DNA of 64,000 nucleotides from an uncultured Dysosmobacter sp. (GCF_947631165.1 NZ_CANRKH010000003.1:1-64000), one strand, 5' to 3'; numbered from the stretch's first letter, positions 17,651 through 26,323 are shown. Notes: a model not told the origin generated them from the sequence alone. Made by a program: numbers and translations.

Positions 17651-18838
17651 TCAGGCGAAAAACTGTACCAACACGAACAACCAGTGTGCCGCGATGCCGG
17701 CGCACAGACCACCGATGGTATGACTGATAATGGCTTTGCCGATCAGTTCTTTGCAATGCAGGCTGTCCATCATGGAGGCATGGGTGCTAAGGTAGCCGCT
17801 AAAGCACATGCACATAGCTGTGAACACTGCAATATCGCCTCCACTCACCAGTCCCTGGCCTGCCAGCGTGGCGACCAGGCCCAGGGATGCGCCTGCAGCG
17901 CCCAGGGCAGTAACCGGAACGGCGATTGCCTCAGGTGAAGAAAATCCGAACAGCGGGTTCAAAATAAAATCCAGCTTCTCGGCGATCATCGGGATGAGCC
18001 GAATGCCTTCATAGGCGCTGCCGGTGTATGTACCGTCCACAGACGGGCCATTGATCAGCATCATGACGACTGTGCAGATGATCAGTACACCAGGAATGAT
18101 GCTCATACCCATTTTCACGCCGCTATGTCCGCCCTCCAGGAGGGCATCCATAAACCGGCCCGCGGCACTGCCCTGCCGGACAGGCCGCATATCTGGTGGG
18201 ATCGACATCCCCTCTGCCGCATTAGACAGCGCCGGAGCGTCCGGCCCAAAGATCTTTTTCGTATGACGCATCATCAAGCGCGTACTGACAATGCTGCCGA
18301 TCACCGCCCCCGCAAGGCCCACAATGACGGCCAGACCCAGAGATTCCCCCATCGTGGAGGAAAGACTCAGCATATAGGTGCATACGATCAGTCCCATGCC
18401 AAAAGCGGTTCCCATATTGCATAGCGCGGGAAACTGATAGCGCTTGAACCGGTCGCGGAAGTACTGGTCCTCCGCAAGAGCGAGGATTGCGGGATTGTCT
18501 GAGAGAAAGGTCGTAACGATTCCCAGAGCTGCCGCTCCCGGCAGTCCATAAATTGGCCTCATAAGCGGCTGCAGGAGCTTATTGACGAGAGACACGAATC
18601 CGAACTCAGAAAGGAGAGCGGAGATCGCGCCCATCAGTACGCAGATTGCGGTCAGATAGAGGACTGTATCCATCAGCAGCTGATACGCTGTGTTCATCAT
18701 CGTATTGATCGTATTTGCAAGGCCCATTTGCCCCGCTAGCATTGCGAAAAAGGCCACGAACAGCAATGGGAAAATAAATGTCTCGGCACTCAGTTCTTTT
18801 TTCAGCTGGATGGCCTGGCTTCCAGAAGTCGGATCCAT
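17651..18838 (-). CDS. Gate-domain (nucleoside recognition) membrane transporter, YjiH-like
   Basis: A 395-residue membrane protein with about ten helices and two regions typical of the nucleoside-recognition 'gate' domain (TTFLSDNPAILALAEDQYF and SGGDIAVFTAMCMCFSGYLSTHAS). ATG 18838 has GGAGGTG upstream; an upstream in-frame Met at 18868 lacks a site. Family members are often carriers of unknown substrate despite the domain name. It lies between the racemase-family gene and the SDR on the same strand and is probably the importer or exporter for that pathway. Confidence 0.75.
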   Translation of the reverse strand: MDPTSGSQAIQLKKELSAETFIFPLLFVAFFAMLAGQMGLANTINTMMNTAYQLLMDTVLYLTAICVLMGAISALLSEFGFVSLVNKLLQPLMRPIYGLPGAAALGIVTTFLSDNPAILALAEDQYFRDRFKRYQFPALCNMGTAFGMGLIVCTYMLSLSSTMGESLGLAVIVGLAGAVIGSIVSTRLMMRHTKKIFGPDAPALSNAAEGMSIPPDMRPVRQGSAAGRFMDALLEGGHSGVKMGMSIIPGVLIICTVVMMLINGPSVDGTYTGSAYEGIRLIPMIAEKLDFILNPLFGFSSPEAIAVPVTALGAAGASLGLVATLAGQGLVSGGDIAVFTAMCMCFSGYLSTHASMMDSLHCKELIGKAIISHTIGGLCAGIAAHWLFVLVQFFA

Positions 18839-19007
18839 GAAAACACCTCCAATGTTTGTATGCAGCAATTATTTTAAGTATCTGAAAAGAACGCAAAGAA
18901 CATTTGGGAGCAACACTGCACCCCTGTTATGACCAGTCTCCGTCCACTGAGGGTGTGCACTGTTGAGAATTTTCTTCCCAGGCGGTTCAGTTCCTTTTTT
19001 GTCAGAC

Positions 19008-20012
19008 TCAAAGAACAAAGCCGGCCTTAAAAGGATCCTGTTCGTCAAGAAAAAGTGTGTTGAATCCTGTGACATAAGCGCTTCCTGTGATCTCTGGAAT
19101 GATGGCGTCAAACTCATTGACCTTCACATTGCGCAGCGCTCGGGCCCGGAATTTGGTGCCGAGGATACTTTCATGAACAAACTCCTTCCCCAGTTCCAGT
19201 TTTCCCTCTTTCACAAGGGCCGCGATCTTTGCGCATGTGCCTGTTCCGCAGGGAGAACGGTCGACCTCTCCATGTCCAAACACGACCACATTTTGAACAT
19301 CTGCGTCCGACGCCTTGGGCGGTCCGTATATTTCAACGAGATCGACGCCTTCGATCGGAACTTCCGGATGACGCACTACCATCTGTTCATTGACGCATTT
19401 ACGCAGCTCCAGTGCTCTGGGCACAATTACCGAGAGACGATCGGCAGAGATCTCCTCGATCCCCAGCTCTTCCTTGTGCACCAGCGCAAAGAAGCTTCCT
19501 CCAAACGAGATATCGACCGTCACGCGGCCCAGCTGCGGCACCGTGACGACAGCCTTCTCTCGATACAGAAATGCCGGTACATTGCGGAAGGAAACCTCCA
19601 CAGCACGGCCATTTTCCACCTTGACTGTGACATCCACGGGCCCTGCGGGGGCTTCCAGTCTAATGTTCGTAATGGGCTCCATAACAGGGACCATGCCCAG
19701 CTCCACCAGCGCCGTGGACACGCCGATGGTCCCATGCCCGCACATGTTCAGACAGCCCTCAGCGTCCATAAACAGCATGCCGTAATCGCAGGTGGGGTCG
19801 CAGGGCTCTGTGATCAGCGCCCCAAACATGTTTTCATGCCCTCGGGGTTCCAGCATACAGGCACTCCGCAGATGATCATAATGGCTCAAAAAGTAATTCT
19901 TTTTTTCCATCATTGTCGTCCCCTTTAATGCCGGAACGCCGCTGATGATAACGCGGGTCGACATCCCGGCTGTATGCGTATCGACCGCCTGAATAGCATT
20001 CTTTATGTTCAT
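19008..20012 (-). CDS. Proline racemase / hydroxyproline epimerase family enzyme
   Basis: A 334-residue member of the proline racemase family. Both catalytic thiols are present: MCGHGTIG (Cys91) and DRSPCGTGT (Cys255). Trans-3-hydroxyproline dehydratases replace one with Thr or Ser, so racemase or epimerase action is favoured here. The substrate (proline, 4-hydroxyproline or another cyclic or acyclic amino acid) cannot be settled by reading. GAGGAGG lies before ATG 20012. Two copies of TTGACATGTCA(A/T) lie in its promoter, next to the convergent-order gntR gene, so it is probably GntR controlled. Confidence 0.87.
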   Translation of the reverse strand: MNIKNAIQAVDTHTAGMSTRVIISGVPALKGTTMMEKKNYFLSHYDHLRSACMLEPRGHENMFGALITEPCDPTCDYGMLFMDAEGCLNMCGHGTIGVSTALVELGMVPVMEPITNIRLEAPAGPVDVTVKVENGRAVEVSFRNVPAFLYREKAVVTVPQLGRVTVDISFGGSFFALVHKEELGIEEISADRLSVIVPRALELRKCVNEQMVVRHPEVPIEGVDLVEIYGPPKASDADVQNVVVFGHGEVDRSPCGTGTCAKIAALVKEGKLELGKEFVHESILGTKFRARALRNVKVNEFDAIIPEITGSAYVTGFNTLFLDEQDPFKAGFVL

Positions 20013-20113
20013 CGCGTTTGCCTCCTCTGGCTGTATCATGTTGTCCAACCCTGCCGCTTCGTCAAACAGCCAATTTACGGGTTTCCAATAAAGCCGTCCG
20101 CAAATTAGACATG

Positions 20114-20125
20114 TTGACATGTCAT
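20114..20125. promoter_or_regulatory. GntR-type operator candidate, copy 1
   Basis: TTGACATGTCAT, one mismatch from the 12-bp palindrome TTGACATGTCAA found at 20151 and 23020. It lies about 100 bp upstream of the racemase-family start. Confidence 0.7.
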
Positions 20126-20150
20126 TTATTATGAAAATATCACATGCAGG

Positions 20151-20162
20151 TTGACATGTCAA
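20151..20162. promoter_or_regulatory. GntR-type operator candidate, copy 2, on the racemase promoter
   Basis: Perfect palindrome TTGACATGTCAA. On the minus strand its TTGACA could be a -35 with TATTTT 17 bases later, so a bound regulator would block the racemase promoter. Confidence 0.75.
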
Positions 20163-20212
20163 CTGGGATCTTGAAATTTTTCTAAATTTGGCATTCCAAC
20201 TAGATATCAATA

Positions 20213-20240
20213 AACCGCCGCAGGTCTCCTGCGGCGGCTC
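20213..20240 (-). terminator. Terminator of the gntR gene
   Basis: CCGCCGCAGG and CCTGCGGCGG form a perfect 10-bp stem with a three-base loop; on the minus strand TTTATTG follows. Confidence 0.75.
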
Positions 20241-20285
20241 ATTACCAAACAAACTCTAAGCTATTACATATGCGTTTGCAGTGTC

Positions 20286-20993
20286 TCACTTTGCACAAAC
20301 TTCATTTGTGCTGCCTGCTGTGAAAACGACTTCGTATGCCATAGGCATATCCTGGTCGTCACGCAGATCAAGGCCAAACCTCAAAATAGGGGCTCCGACT
20401 GGGATATTCATGAGTTCGGCCCTTTTTTCATCACAAAGTACCGCGGATGAAGTCGCATAGCATGGACCGACAATCCGCCCACAGATCTTTGCGATTTCAG
20501 AAAGCCCTGCGTTTTCCATATGGTTGTCCAAGACAAAGGAAAACGCATCATGCGAAAGGAACATCTCCTCCAATGCATATGGCTTCTGGTCAACATATTT
20601 CATGCGCTCGATGACGATCACGATCTGGTTGTTTTGAAGGCCTAATTTCTGCATCACTTCTTCAGAAGGCTGCTCTATACGGCAGCCAATGCACTTATGC
20701 TCACCGGGGATCGACAGGGCATCTATGGATACAGCCAACTGCGTCAATTCAGAGCTTTTATACAGTTGACGTGCGGTGGTTTGTTTGGAAACAAAGGTGC
20801 CTTTCCCTTGCACGCGATAGATGATCCCATCCTGCACCAGCTCCCGCAATGCGGTCGTTACGGTGATACGGCTGCATCCAAACTGCTTGCTGAATTCAGC
20901 GTCTGTTGGGATCCGCATATCCTCGGCCCATTCACCGGAGGCAATTTTTGATTTGATAAACTGTTGAATCCTCACATATACTGGGATGCTCAT
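20286..20993 (-). CDS. GntR/HutC family transcriptional regulator (UTRA domain)
   Basis: A 235-residue regulator: N-terminal GntR winged helix (residues 5-70; IPTDAEFSKQFGCSRITVTTALRELVQDGIIYRVQGKGTFV) and a C-terminal UTRA ligand domain (about 90-230) of the chorismate-lyase fold. GAAGAGG precedes the ATG. It lies in the middle of a region carrying several copies of TTGACATGTCAA, a plausible HutC-type operator, and is the only GntR gene in the window. The UTRA ligand is usually a small metabolite related to the pathway; identity unknown. Confidence 0.9.
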   Translation of the reverse strand: MSIPVYVRIQQFIKSKIASGEWAEDMRIPTDAEFSKQFGCSRITVTTALRELVQDGIIYRVQGKGTFVSKQTTARQLYKSSELTQLAVSIDALSIPGEHKCIGCRIEQPSEEVMQKLGLQNNQIVIVIERMKYVDQKPYALEEMFLSHDAFSFVLDNHMENAGLSEIAKICGRIVGPCYATSSAVLCDEKRAELMNIPVGAPILRFGLDLRDDQDMPMAYEVVFTAGSTNEVCAK

Positions 20994-21198
20994 GTACTAC
21001 CTCTTCGTTCTCTGATTGTTTTGAACTTGTCCCATCACATGCCTTCTTTTGTGTTACGTGACGGCCTCTCATAACAATACACATTGCCTTAACATATTTC
21101 TTTATATCATATCAAAGAACCATAGGTAAAGTCAAGGCAGATATGTCGTAAACGGTGCCAACTTCTGGCAGGACATTTCCATTCCTCGTCCTGAATTC

Positions 21199-22437
21199 TC
21201 AGCTGTTTCCCGCACTTTTATTTCCGCTTATGGAAGTTGGCCAGATCAGGAAGCTCAGCACCTGGGCCAACAGAAATCCCAGTACGATCCCGAAGCAGCT
21301 CAGCAACAGGGCGAGTCCCTTTTCGCAGGCAAAGGAGAAATCCCCGATCACAACGCCGTACATAGCGTAGTACAGTGCGGTGCCCGGGATGATCGGGAAA
21401 ACAGAGATCGTTTGAAAAACCGTCGCAGGCGCCTTGTGGGCCCGTGCCATGATCTGTGAAAAAAGAGCGCAGACCACCGATCCGGTCAGAGTTGCCCAAA
21501 AGTTATTGGAGACGTAGTAAAAGCACAGCAAATATGCGGACCATGTTAAAAAGGCTCCCAAAGTGCACCAAAGGATATGCCGGCTTTTGACGCGAAACCA
21601 CAGGGAGAATCCTAAGCATCCTATCGTGCAGGAGAGCAGTCCGACTTCTATGCGGGGATTTAAGATCATGATTTCGTTGACGCCCTGATCCAAAAACAGG
21701 CGCAGAGGCAGGACGATCCCCAGCGCGATGCCGATAGCGCCTGTGATTGACAAGCTGATGTTTAATACGCCGGAAAGGGTGTCCAAACTGACCAGATCCC
21801 GTACGCCGTTGGTGGTGCCCAATGCGCTGATCAACAGCATCACGACGCCTGCTGCCACATAGCCTACATGGTGTCCAAGGCCATATCGCACGGAAAAGAT
21901 GATAAAGACTTCCGCAAGGAACGAGATCGCAAAATTTGCGACCAAAGGATTATCCTCTTTCCGGCTGATGCTCCGGCTCAGGAAGGTGACTAAGAGCGAC
22001 GTGCAGACCGCTGCGGCGGCATCAGCCAAATCGCAGTTGAAAAAAACGCCAAACCCGCCGCCTGCCAACGCTCCCGCCAAGTAATTTATCCATGCATGTT
22101 GAGGGGGACTGCTGATTGCCGCAAGCTGGGCAGCAAAGGGGCCCGGAGCCGGTCTCTCCGCACAGACGCGGCGTGAGAGCGCGTTGAGATCATCCAGGCG
22201 CCCGAAGTCTATACCGCTCCGTCGGATATGGCGAATCTGTGTTATGCAGCTGCCGTCCGGCACTATTGCAGTCGCCTGAATATTGCTGGGAATGACCCAT
22301 ACATTACATCCGGCGAAACCATAACTCTCGCACATGCGGTATAAGCTGTCCTCAACCCGGTGTGTTTCCGCCCCGCTTTGGATCATAGCGGTGCCCACGT
22401 CGAGAATCAGCTGCAAAATGCGTTCATAATCACTCAT
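21199..22437 (-). CDS. ThrE-type threonine/serine exporter family membrane protein (fused form)
   Basis: A 412-residue protein with the ThrE architecture: an N-terminal soluble DUF1212 domain (QSGAETHRVEDSLYRMCESYG near 20-40, ending about 115), then about ten membrane helices, joining both halves (DUF1212 and DUF3815 types) in one chain. CGGAG lies before the ATG. ThrE proteins export threonine and serine in actinobacteria; related forms carry other solutes. It is divergent from ridA with a candidate GntR operator between them, which suggests that it handles an amino-acid-like compound of this locus. Confidence 0.85.
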   Translation of the reverse strand: MSDYERILQLILDVGTAMIQSGAETHRVEDSLYRMCESYGFAGCNVWVIPSNIQATAIVPDGSCITQIRHIRRSGIDFGRLDDLNALSRRVCAERPAPGPFAAQLAAISSPPQHAWINYLAGALAGGGFGVFFNCDLADAAAAVCTSLLVTFLSRSISRKEDNPLVANFAISFLAEVFIIFSVRYGLGHHVGYVAAGVVMLLISALGTTNGVRDLVSLDTLSGVLNISLSITGAIGIALGIVLPLRLFLDQGVNEIMILNPRIEVGLLSCTIGCLGFSLWFRVKSRHILWCTLGAFLTWSAYLLCFYYVSNNFWATLTGSVVCALFSQIMARAHKAPATVFQTISVFPIIPGTALYYAMYGVVIGDFSFACEKGLALLLSCFGIVLGFLLAQVLSFLIWPTSISGNKSAGNS

Positions 22438-22506
22438 AGCATGCTCCGTTTATGATTGATAAGTCCTGAGGGCTTGGTTATTTTATCTAAGTATATCGCT
22501 TAAAAT

Positions 22507-22518
22507 TTGATATGTCAA
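22507..22518. promoter_or_regulatory. GntR-type operator candidate, copy 3, between ThrE-type gene and ridA
   Basis: TTGATATGTCAA, one mismatch from TTGACATGTCAA. A second overlapping near-copy (TCAACATGTCGA) follows at 22515. It could serve both divergent genes. Confidence 0.6.
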
Positions 22519-22532
22519 CATGTCGAATTTTC

Positions 22533-22561
22533 TTGACAAACGTATCATACGAGATTAAAAT
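22533..22561 (+). promoter_or_regulatory. Promoter of ridA
   Basis: TTGACA (22533-22538), 17-base spacer, TAAAAT (22556-22561). The operator candidate lies just upstream of the -35. Confidence 0.65.
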
Positions 22562-22614
22562 GAACACCAGAAGACACTAATAAAAGAACATGTACTGGGA
22601 AGGAGGGAATGTCA

Positions 22615-22974
22615 ATGAATATCGATCGTTACAACAGCAACGGCAGATTCCATGAGGCTGTAGTCTACAACGGCACGCTGTATCTGTCCGGTCAGGTGGC
22701 CAGCGGAGGCGGTACGGTAGCGGAACAGGCGAAGGAGTGCTTAGACAATCTGGGAAAAACACTTGAAAAATACGGCTCAGATAAAAGTTTGATCCTGTCG
22801 GCGACCGTATACCTTGCAGACATGAACGGATTTGCGGAATTTAACTCCGTCTGGGACGCATGGTTTGAAAACGGGACGCAGCCGGTACGGACCTGTGTGG
22901 GCGCGCAGCTGGCAGCACCCAAGTATGCCCTCGAGATCACGCTCATTGCCGCTTTGAAAAACAAAGTCCATTAA
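22615..22974 (+). CDS. ridA: RidA family protein (enamine/imine deaminase)
   Basis: A 119-residue RidA (YjgF/YER057c/UK114) protein. The fold-specific core is intact: YLSGQVA, AEQAKECLDNLGKTLE, and QPVRTCVGAQL with the catalytic Arg that binds the carboxylate of 2-aminoacrylate. It hydrolyses reactive enamines or imines made by PLP enzymes or amino acid oxidation. ATG 22615 is eight bases after AAGGAGG; the in-frame ATG at 22609 is too close. It has its own promoter and terminator, with a GntR-type operator upstream. In this setting it may clear an imine produced by the locus. Confidence 0.9.
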   Translation: MNIDRYNSNGRFHEAVVYNGTLYLSGQVASGGGTVAEQAKECLDNLGKTLEKYGSDKSLILSATVYLADMNGFAEFNSVWDAWFENGTQPVRTCVGAQLAAPKYALEITLIAALKNKVH

Positions 22975-22984
22975 GCGGTGTGGC

Positions 22985-23008
22985 ATCGCACAGTGTGTGC
23001 GATTTTTT
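22985..23008 (+). terminator. Intrinsic terminator of ridA
   Basis: ATCGCACA and TGTGCGAT form an 8-bp stem around GTG, followed by TTTTTT. Confidence 0.8.
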
Positions 23009-23019
23009 CTATCCCTATA

Positions 23020-23031
23020 TTGACATGTCAA
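23020..23031. promoter_or_regulatory. GntR-type operator candidate, copy 4, before the radical SAM operon
   Basis: Perfect TTGACATGTCAA, identical to the copy at 20151. It lies 198 bp before the first radical SAM start and just after the ridA terminator, so it belongs to a separate promoter. Confidence 0.75.
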
Positions 23032-23228
23032 CATATCAATATGGAATGGCTCCTTCCTTTACCGGACACGCAGCTGCCGGACAGCAACTCCTATAAAACC
23101 GGCATACCAGCACCACGGGGCAGGAAATCCGTTTACTATACAGGAAGGGGAAAGGAAGCGTTACGCAGTGTGAGAACAAGCGCGTGTTGAAACGGTGATC
23201 TCAAAAAACAATTAGTGGAGGTACAAAT

Positions 23229-23915
23229 ATGGATTTTTTCGTGTACAAGCAGTATGAACATGTTAAGGTTGATCCTGATGGCCGCAAGGTCCTCTCCGTG
23301 AATATCAACCCCGAAAAGGCCTGCATCTTCAATTGCAAGATCTGCAACGCAGGTCAGACCAAGTATCAGGGCGAGTGGCACGATTTCGGTGACCCCAGCG
23401 AATCCCTGAAGGGCCTGGCTAAGAGGATCGAGGAGGAAAAGCCCGATATCGTGGAAGTTACCGGCGGCAAGGGCGATCCCCTGACCAACCCGATCCTGCA
23501 GGGCATCCTGGACTGCGCCCACGGCCATGGTGTGGCTGCCCGCCTGATCACCAACTGCTATCTGCTGGGCATCGACGGCCATGTCGAGCTGGCGACCCAG
23601 TTTGAAGAGGTCGTCGCGGGCTTCTGCTTTACCGACGAGGCCACCTTCAATGAGATCCACCGGCCCGTTCCGGAGCTGGAGTTCTCTGCTGCCAAGCAGA
23701 CTGAGAGCATGATCCGCTTCAGCCACCAGTATAACGGCAAGTTTACCCTCCGCGCTCTGTTGGTCAAGGGCTACAATGATTCCGATGAGCAGGTCGCAGA
23801 GCTGAAGAAGGTCATCGACCAGATCAAGTATACGACCCTCTGGGTGGGCACCTGGCCCAAGTACCAGGTCAGCGAGGAGCGTGTGGAGGAGATCTCCAAG
23901 ATCCTGCACGCCTGA
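23229..23915 (+). CDS. Small radical SAM protein A (COG0731-like), tandem paralogue 1
   Basis: A 228-residue radical SAM protein. The [4Fe-4S] triad is C-x3-C-x2-C at Cys32, Cys36 and Cys39 (ACIFNCKICN). Downstream, TGGKGDP may be the SAM amino-group strand, LITNCYLL matches the family's LTNGSLL strand, and TFNEIHRPVPELEF, then LRALLVKGYNDSDE, follow the pattern of COG0731 wyosine-like proteins. There is no extra iron-sulfur domain and the usual N-terminal GPVPSRRLG is replaced by VDPDGRKVLSVNI. GTGGAGG precedes the start. It is 31 bp from paralogue B and followed by a sodium symporter. The reaction is unknown. Confidence 0.88.
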   Translation: MDFFVYKQYEHVKVDPDGRKVLSVNINPEKACIFNCKICNAGQTKYQGEWHDFGDPSESLKGLAKRIEEEKPDIVEVTGGKGDPLTNPILQGILDCAHGHGVAARLITNCYLLGIDGHVELATQFEEVVAGFCFTDEATFNEIHRPVPELEFSAAKQTESMIRFSHQYNGKFTLRALLVKGYNDSDEQVAELKKVIDQIKYTTLWVGTWPKYQVSEERVEEISKILHA

Positions 23916-23946
23916 TTCGGCAGCTTCACAAAAAGGAGTTTGAAAC

Positions 23947-24630
23947 ATGAATTATCTGAAGTATAAAATGGATGATTACATCAAAGTAGGCGATGATGGG
24001 CGCAAGGTGCTTGGTGTGGACATCCAGCCTGAAAAGGCCTGTATTTTCGACTGCATCGTATGCAATCGCGGCCGGACCAAGTACCAAGGCGAATGGCACG
24101 ACTTCGGACCTATCGAAGACTCTTTGGAGGACCTGAAGAAGAAAATCGCGGAGGACAAGCCGGATCTGGTGGAGATCTATGGCCAGGGGGATATTTTGAC
24201 CAACGTACATCTGGAGGATATCATCAACTGTGTCCATGCGCTGGGCCTGCCGGTCCGTCTGGTCACGAACTGCTACCTGCTTGGCATTGGCGAGCATATG
24301 CGTGTTGCCAACCTGGCAGAGGAAGTCGTCGGGGCGTTCGGGATCGTGGAAGACGAGGCATTCAAAAAGTATCACCGTCCGCTTCCCGAATTGGAGTTTA
24401 CCCCCGCCAAGCAGACGGAAAGCATTATCAGATTCAGCCAGCAGTATCAAGGCAAATTCAAGCTCCGAGTCTTTCTCAGCCAGAACTTCAACGATTCGGA
24501 CGAAAGCGTTGCGGTACTGAAAGCCATTGTTGACCGCGTCAAATTTGACTCTCTGTGGGTCGCAAGCACCAATAAGCTCGCAGTGCCCGACGAAAGAGTC
24601 GCGGAAATCACTAAAATCCTGAACGCCTAA
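23947..24630 (+). CDS. Small radical SAM protein B (COG0731-like), tandem paralogue 2
   Basis: A 227-residue paralogue of protein A, identical at roughly half of the residues by eye and colinear throughout. Its triad is at the same positions (Cys32, Cys36, Cys39; ACIFDCIVCN), and GRTKYQGEWHDFG and ELEFTPAKQTES match A. Clear differences sit around the active site: IYGQGD in place of VTGGKGD, and VGAFGIVEDEAF in place of VAGFCFTDEATF. Such paired conservation with local divergence suggests a heterodimer or two successive steps. AAGGAG precedes the start. Function unknown. Confidence 0.87.
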   Translation: MNYLKYKMDDYIKVGDDGRKVLGVDIQPEKACIFDCIVCNRGRTKYQGEWHDFGPIEDSLEDLKKKIAEDKPDLVEIYGQGDILTNVHLEDIINCVHALGLPVRLVTNCYLLGIGEHMRVANLAEEVVGAFGIVEDEAFKKYHRPLPELEFTPAKQTESIIRFSQQYQGKFKLRVFLSQNFNDSDESVAVLKAIVDRVKFDSLWVASTNKLAVPDERVAEITKILNA

Positions 24631-24664
24631 AATAACTTTAAGAGAAAAAGAGAGGAGTTTCCAC

Positions 24665-26083
24665 ATGACTTTTGCGCAAATGGTTCCTCAGCCTAAAATG
24701 CTGATCATGATCGCGGCATATTTTGTCGTGGTGTTTATCTTTGCATATCTGGCCAAGAAAAAAGAAAACAGAAAGAGCATCAAAGACTTTGCTCTTGCCG
24801 GAAAGGGCCTCAGTTCTTTCGTTTTGATGGCTACTTTTATGGCGTCCTGGATGGGCGGCGGCGCGGTTGCCGGCAGCATCAATTCCATTGCGTATACCGC
24901 AGGCCTCTTCCCCTCCATTTGCTATGCGTCCGGCAGCATTCTGGCCATTGTCATTCTCTACGCGATCGGACCTCTGGTGCGCAAGAGAGGTAAGATGACG
25001 ACCGCCGCGCTGATCGAGGACAGCTACGGGACCAATGCCCGCGTGCTGTCCGCCGCAGTGATCGCGCTGGCCAGCTTTTCCATTGTTTCCTATCAACTGC
25101 GCGCCATGGGTATCGTGCTGAACGCTACGACAGGATTCGACATTGAACTGATGACATTGATTGCCTGTGTTGTGGTCATCATTGCGACGGTTTCCGGCGG
25201 ACTGAGCTCTGTGGTGAAGATCGACGCCTTCTCTGTCTGCGTCATGCTGGCCGGCCTCGTTTGCGCCTTTATCTACATCTTCAGCCATATCGGCGGCTGG
25301 GGATGGGTCCTGGACCGTACAGCCGAGCTGGCTCCTCAGGGCCTGACCTTTACCGCCGGATGGACCGCAAAAGATTATCTGGCAAACTATGCTCCCGGCT
25401 TCCTGCTGGCTCTGGGCGATCAGAACCTGTATCAGAGAATGGCTGCGGCCAAGGGCGACAGAAACGTACAGATCGGCATGATCGGCTGGGCCTTGGGCAC
25501 CATCATTGTGCTGCCCTCCGTCTCCGTGCTGTCTTACATTGGACGTCTGTATTTTGGCAGCAATATCATTGCTTCTCAGTCCTTCATTGCTCTTTCCACC
25601 GTGTGTCCGTGGGTGATCGGCGGCTTGATGATGGCGTCCTGCACGGGCTTCATTCTCACCACCGCCAATTCCTATCTGCTCTCTGGCTCCACCAATGTAG
25701 GTACTGATATCTTCACGCATTTCAAAAAGGATGCTTCGGACGCTCAGATTGTCAAAGTGACCAAAATCAGTATTGTGGTCTTTGGCGTAGCGTCCTTGAT
25801 CCTGCTGAACTTCTTCCCCAGCATCCTGGCCATTCAGTATTGGGCGAGCACGATCGTCGGCGCGGGGATCACCCCCTCTCTGCTGGCCAGTGTTGTGTGC
25901 CCCAATAAAGTGACCAAGTGGGGCGGTATCGCATCCATGGTAGGCGGTACGATCCTGACCATCGGCTGGGAGATGGCCGGCCAGCCCTTTGGCCTTGCGA
26001 CAGTGCTTGTCGCCTTCCCGTTCTCTGTGCTTCTGCTTGTCGTTGTCTCCGCACTGACCCGGAATAAGGCACTGCAGGCCTGA
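24665..26083 (+). CDS. Sodium:solute symporter (SSS family)
   Basis: A 472-residue protein with about 13 hydrophobic helices and SSS-family features: KSIKDFALAGKGLSS after helix 1, ATFMASWMGGGAVAGS in helix 2, and GDQNLYQRMAAAKGDRN in the loop after helix 6. It is the third gene of the radical SAM operon (34 bp after B; RBS GAGGAG). It is probably the importer for the compound used in this pathway. SSS members carry sugars, amino acids, panthothenate-like and other organic acids, so the substrate is open. Confidence 0.88.
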   Translation: MTFAQMVPQPKMLIMIAAYFVVVFIFAYLAKKKENRKSIKDFALAGKGLSSFVLMATFMASWMGGGAVAGSINSIAYTAGLFPSICYASGSILAIVILYAIGPLVRKRGKMTTAALIEDSYGTNARVLSAAVIALASFSIVSYQLRAMGIVLNATTGFDIELMTLIACVVVIIATVSGGLSSVVKIDAFSVCVMLAGLVCAFIYIFSHIGGWGWVLDRTAELAPQGLTFTAGWTAKDYLANYAPGFLLALGDQNLYQRMAAAKGDRNVQIGMIGWALGTIIVLPSVSVLSYIGRLYFGSNIIASQSFIALSTVCPWVIGGLMMASCTGFILTTANSYLLSGSTNVGTDIFTHFKKDASDAQIVKVTKISIVVFGVASLILLNFFPSILAIQYWASTIVGAGITPSLLASVVCPNKVTKWGGIASMVGGTILTIGWEMAGQPFGLATVLVAFPFSVLLLVVVSALTRNKALQA

Positions 26084-26110
26084 GCAAGCGGATTCTTCCC
26101 AATATCATAG

Positions 26111-26144
26111 AAAGGACGCTGCCAAAACGGCAACGTCCTTTTTT
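26111..26144 (+). terminator. Intrinsic terminator of the radical SAM/symporter operon
   Basis: AAGGACGCTGCC pairs with GGCAACGTCCTT (one mismatch) around AAAAC, followed by TTTTTT. Confidence 0.75.
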
Positions 26145-26323
26145 AGGGCATGACCTCAACGAACAATCTTTGGACTCAAGCATTTGGGGGGAAATTGAAT
26201 TTTCTTTACTGAAAAGGTTTCTGAAAGAATCAAAAAGCCGTGCTGCCTTTTTCAATTGACGGGAGACATTTTGACCACAGGCACAGCCGCTATACTGGCC
26301 GGGGCATTCGGAAGCACTGTGTT

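Noticed and set aside
19520-19735. Short Arg/Trp-rich minus-strand frame inside the racemase-family gene
   Set aside because: Overlaps the coding strand of the racemase gene in another frame; no start signal and unnatural composition.
22977-23228. Possible riboswitch in the leader before the radical SAM pair
   Set aside because: The only structure I can support is the ridA terminator and the GntR palindrome; the rest shows no conserved core of a known riboswitch class.
24230-24520. Plus-strand frame within radical SAM protein B
   Set aside because: Different frame of a real gene; no ribosome binding site.
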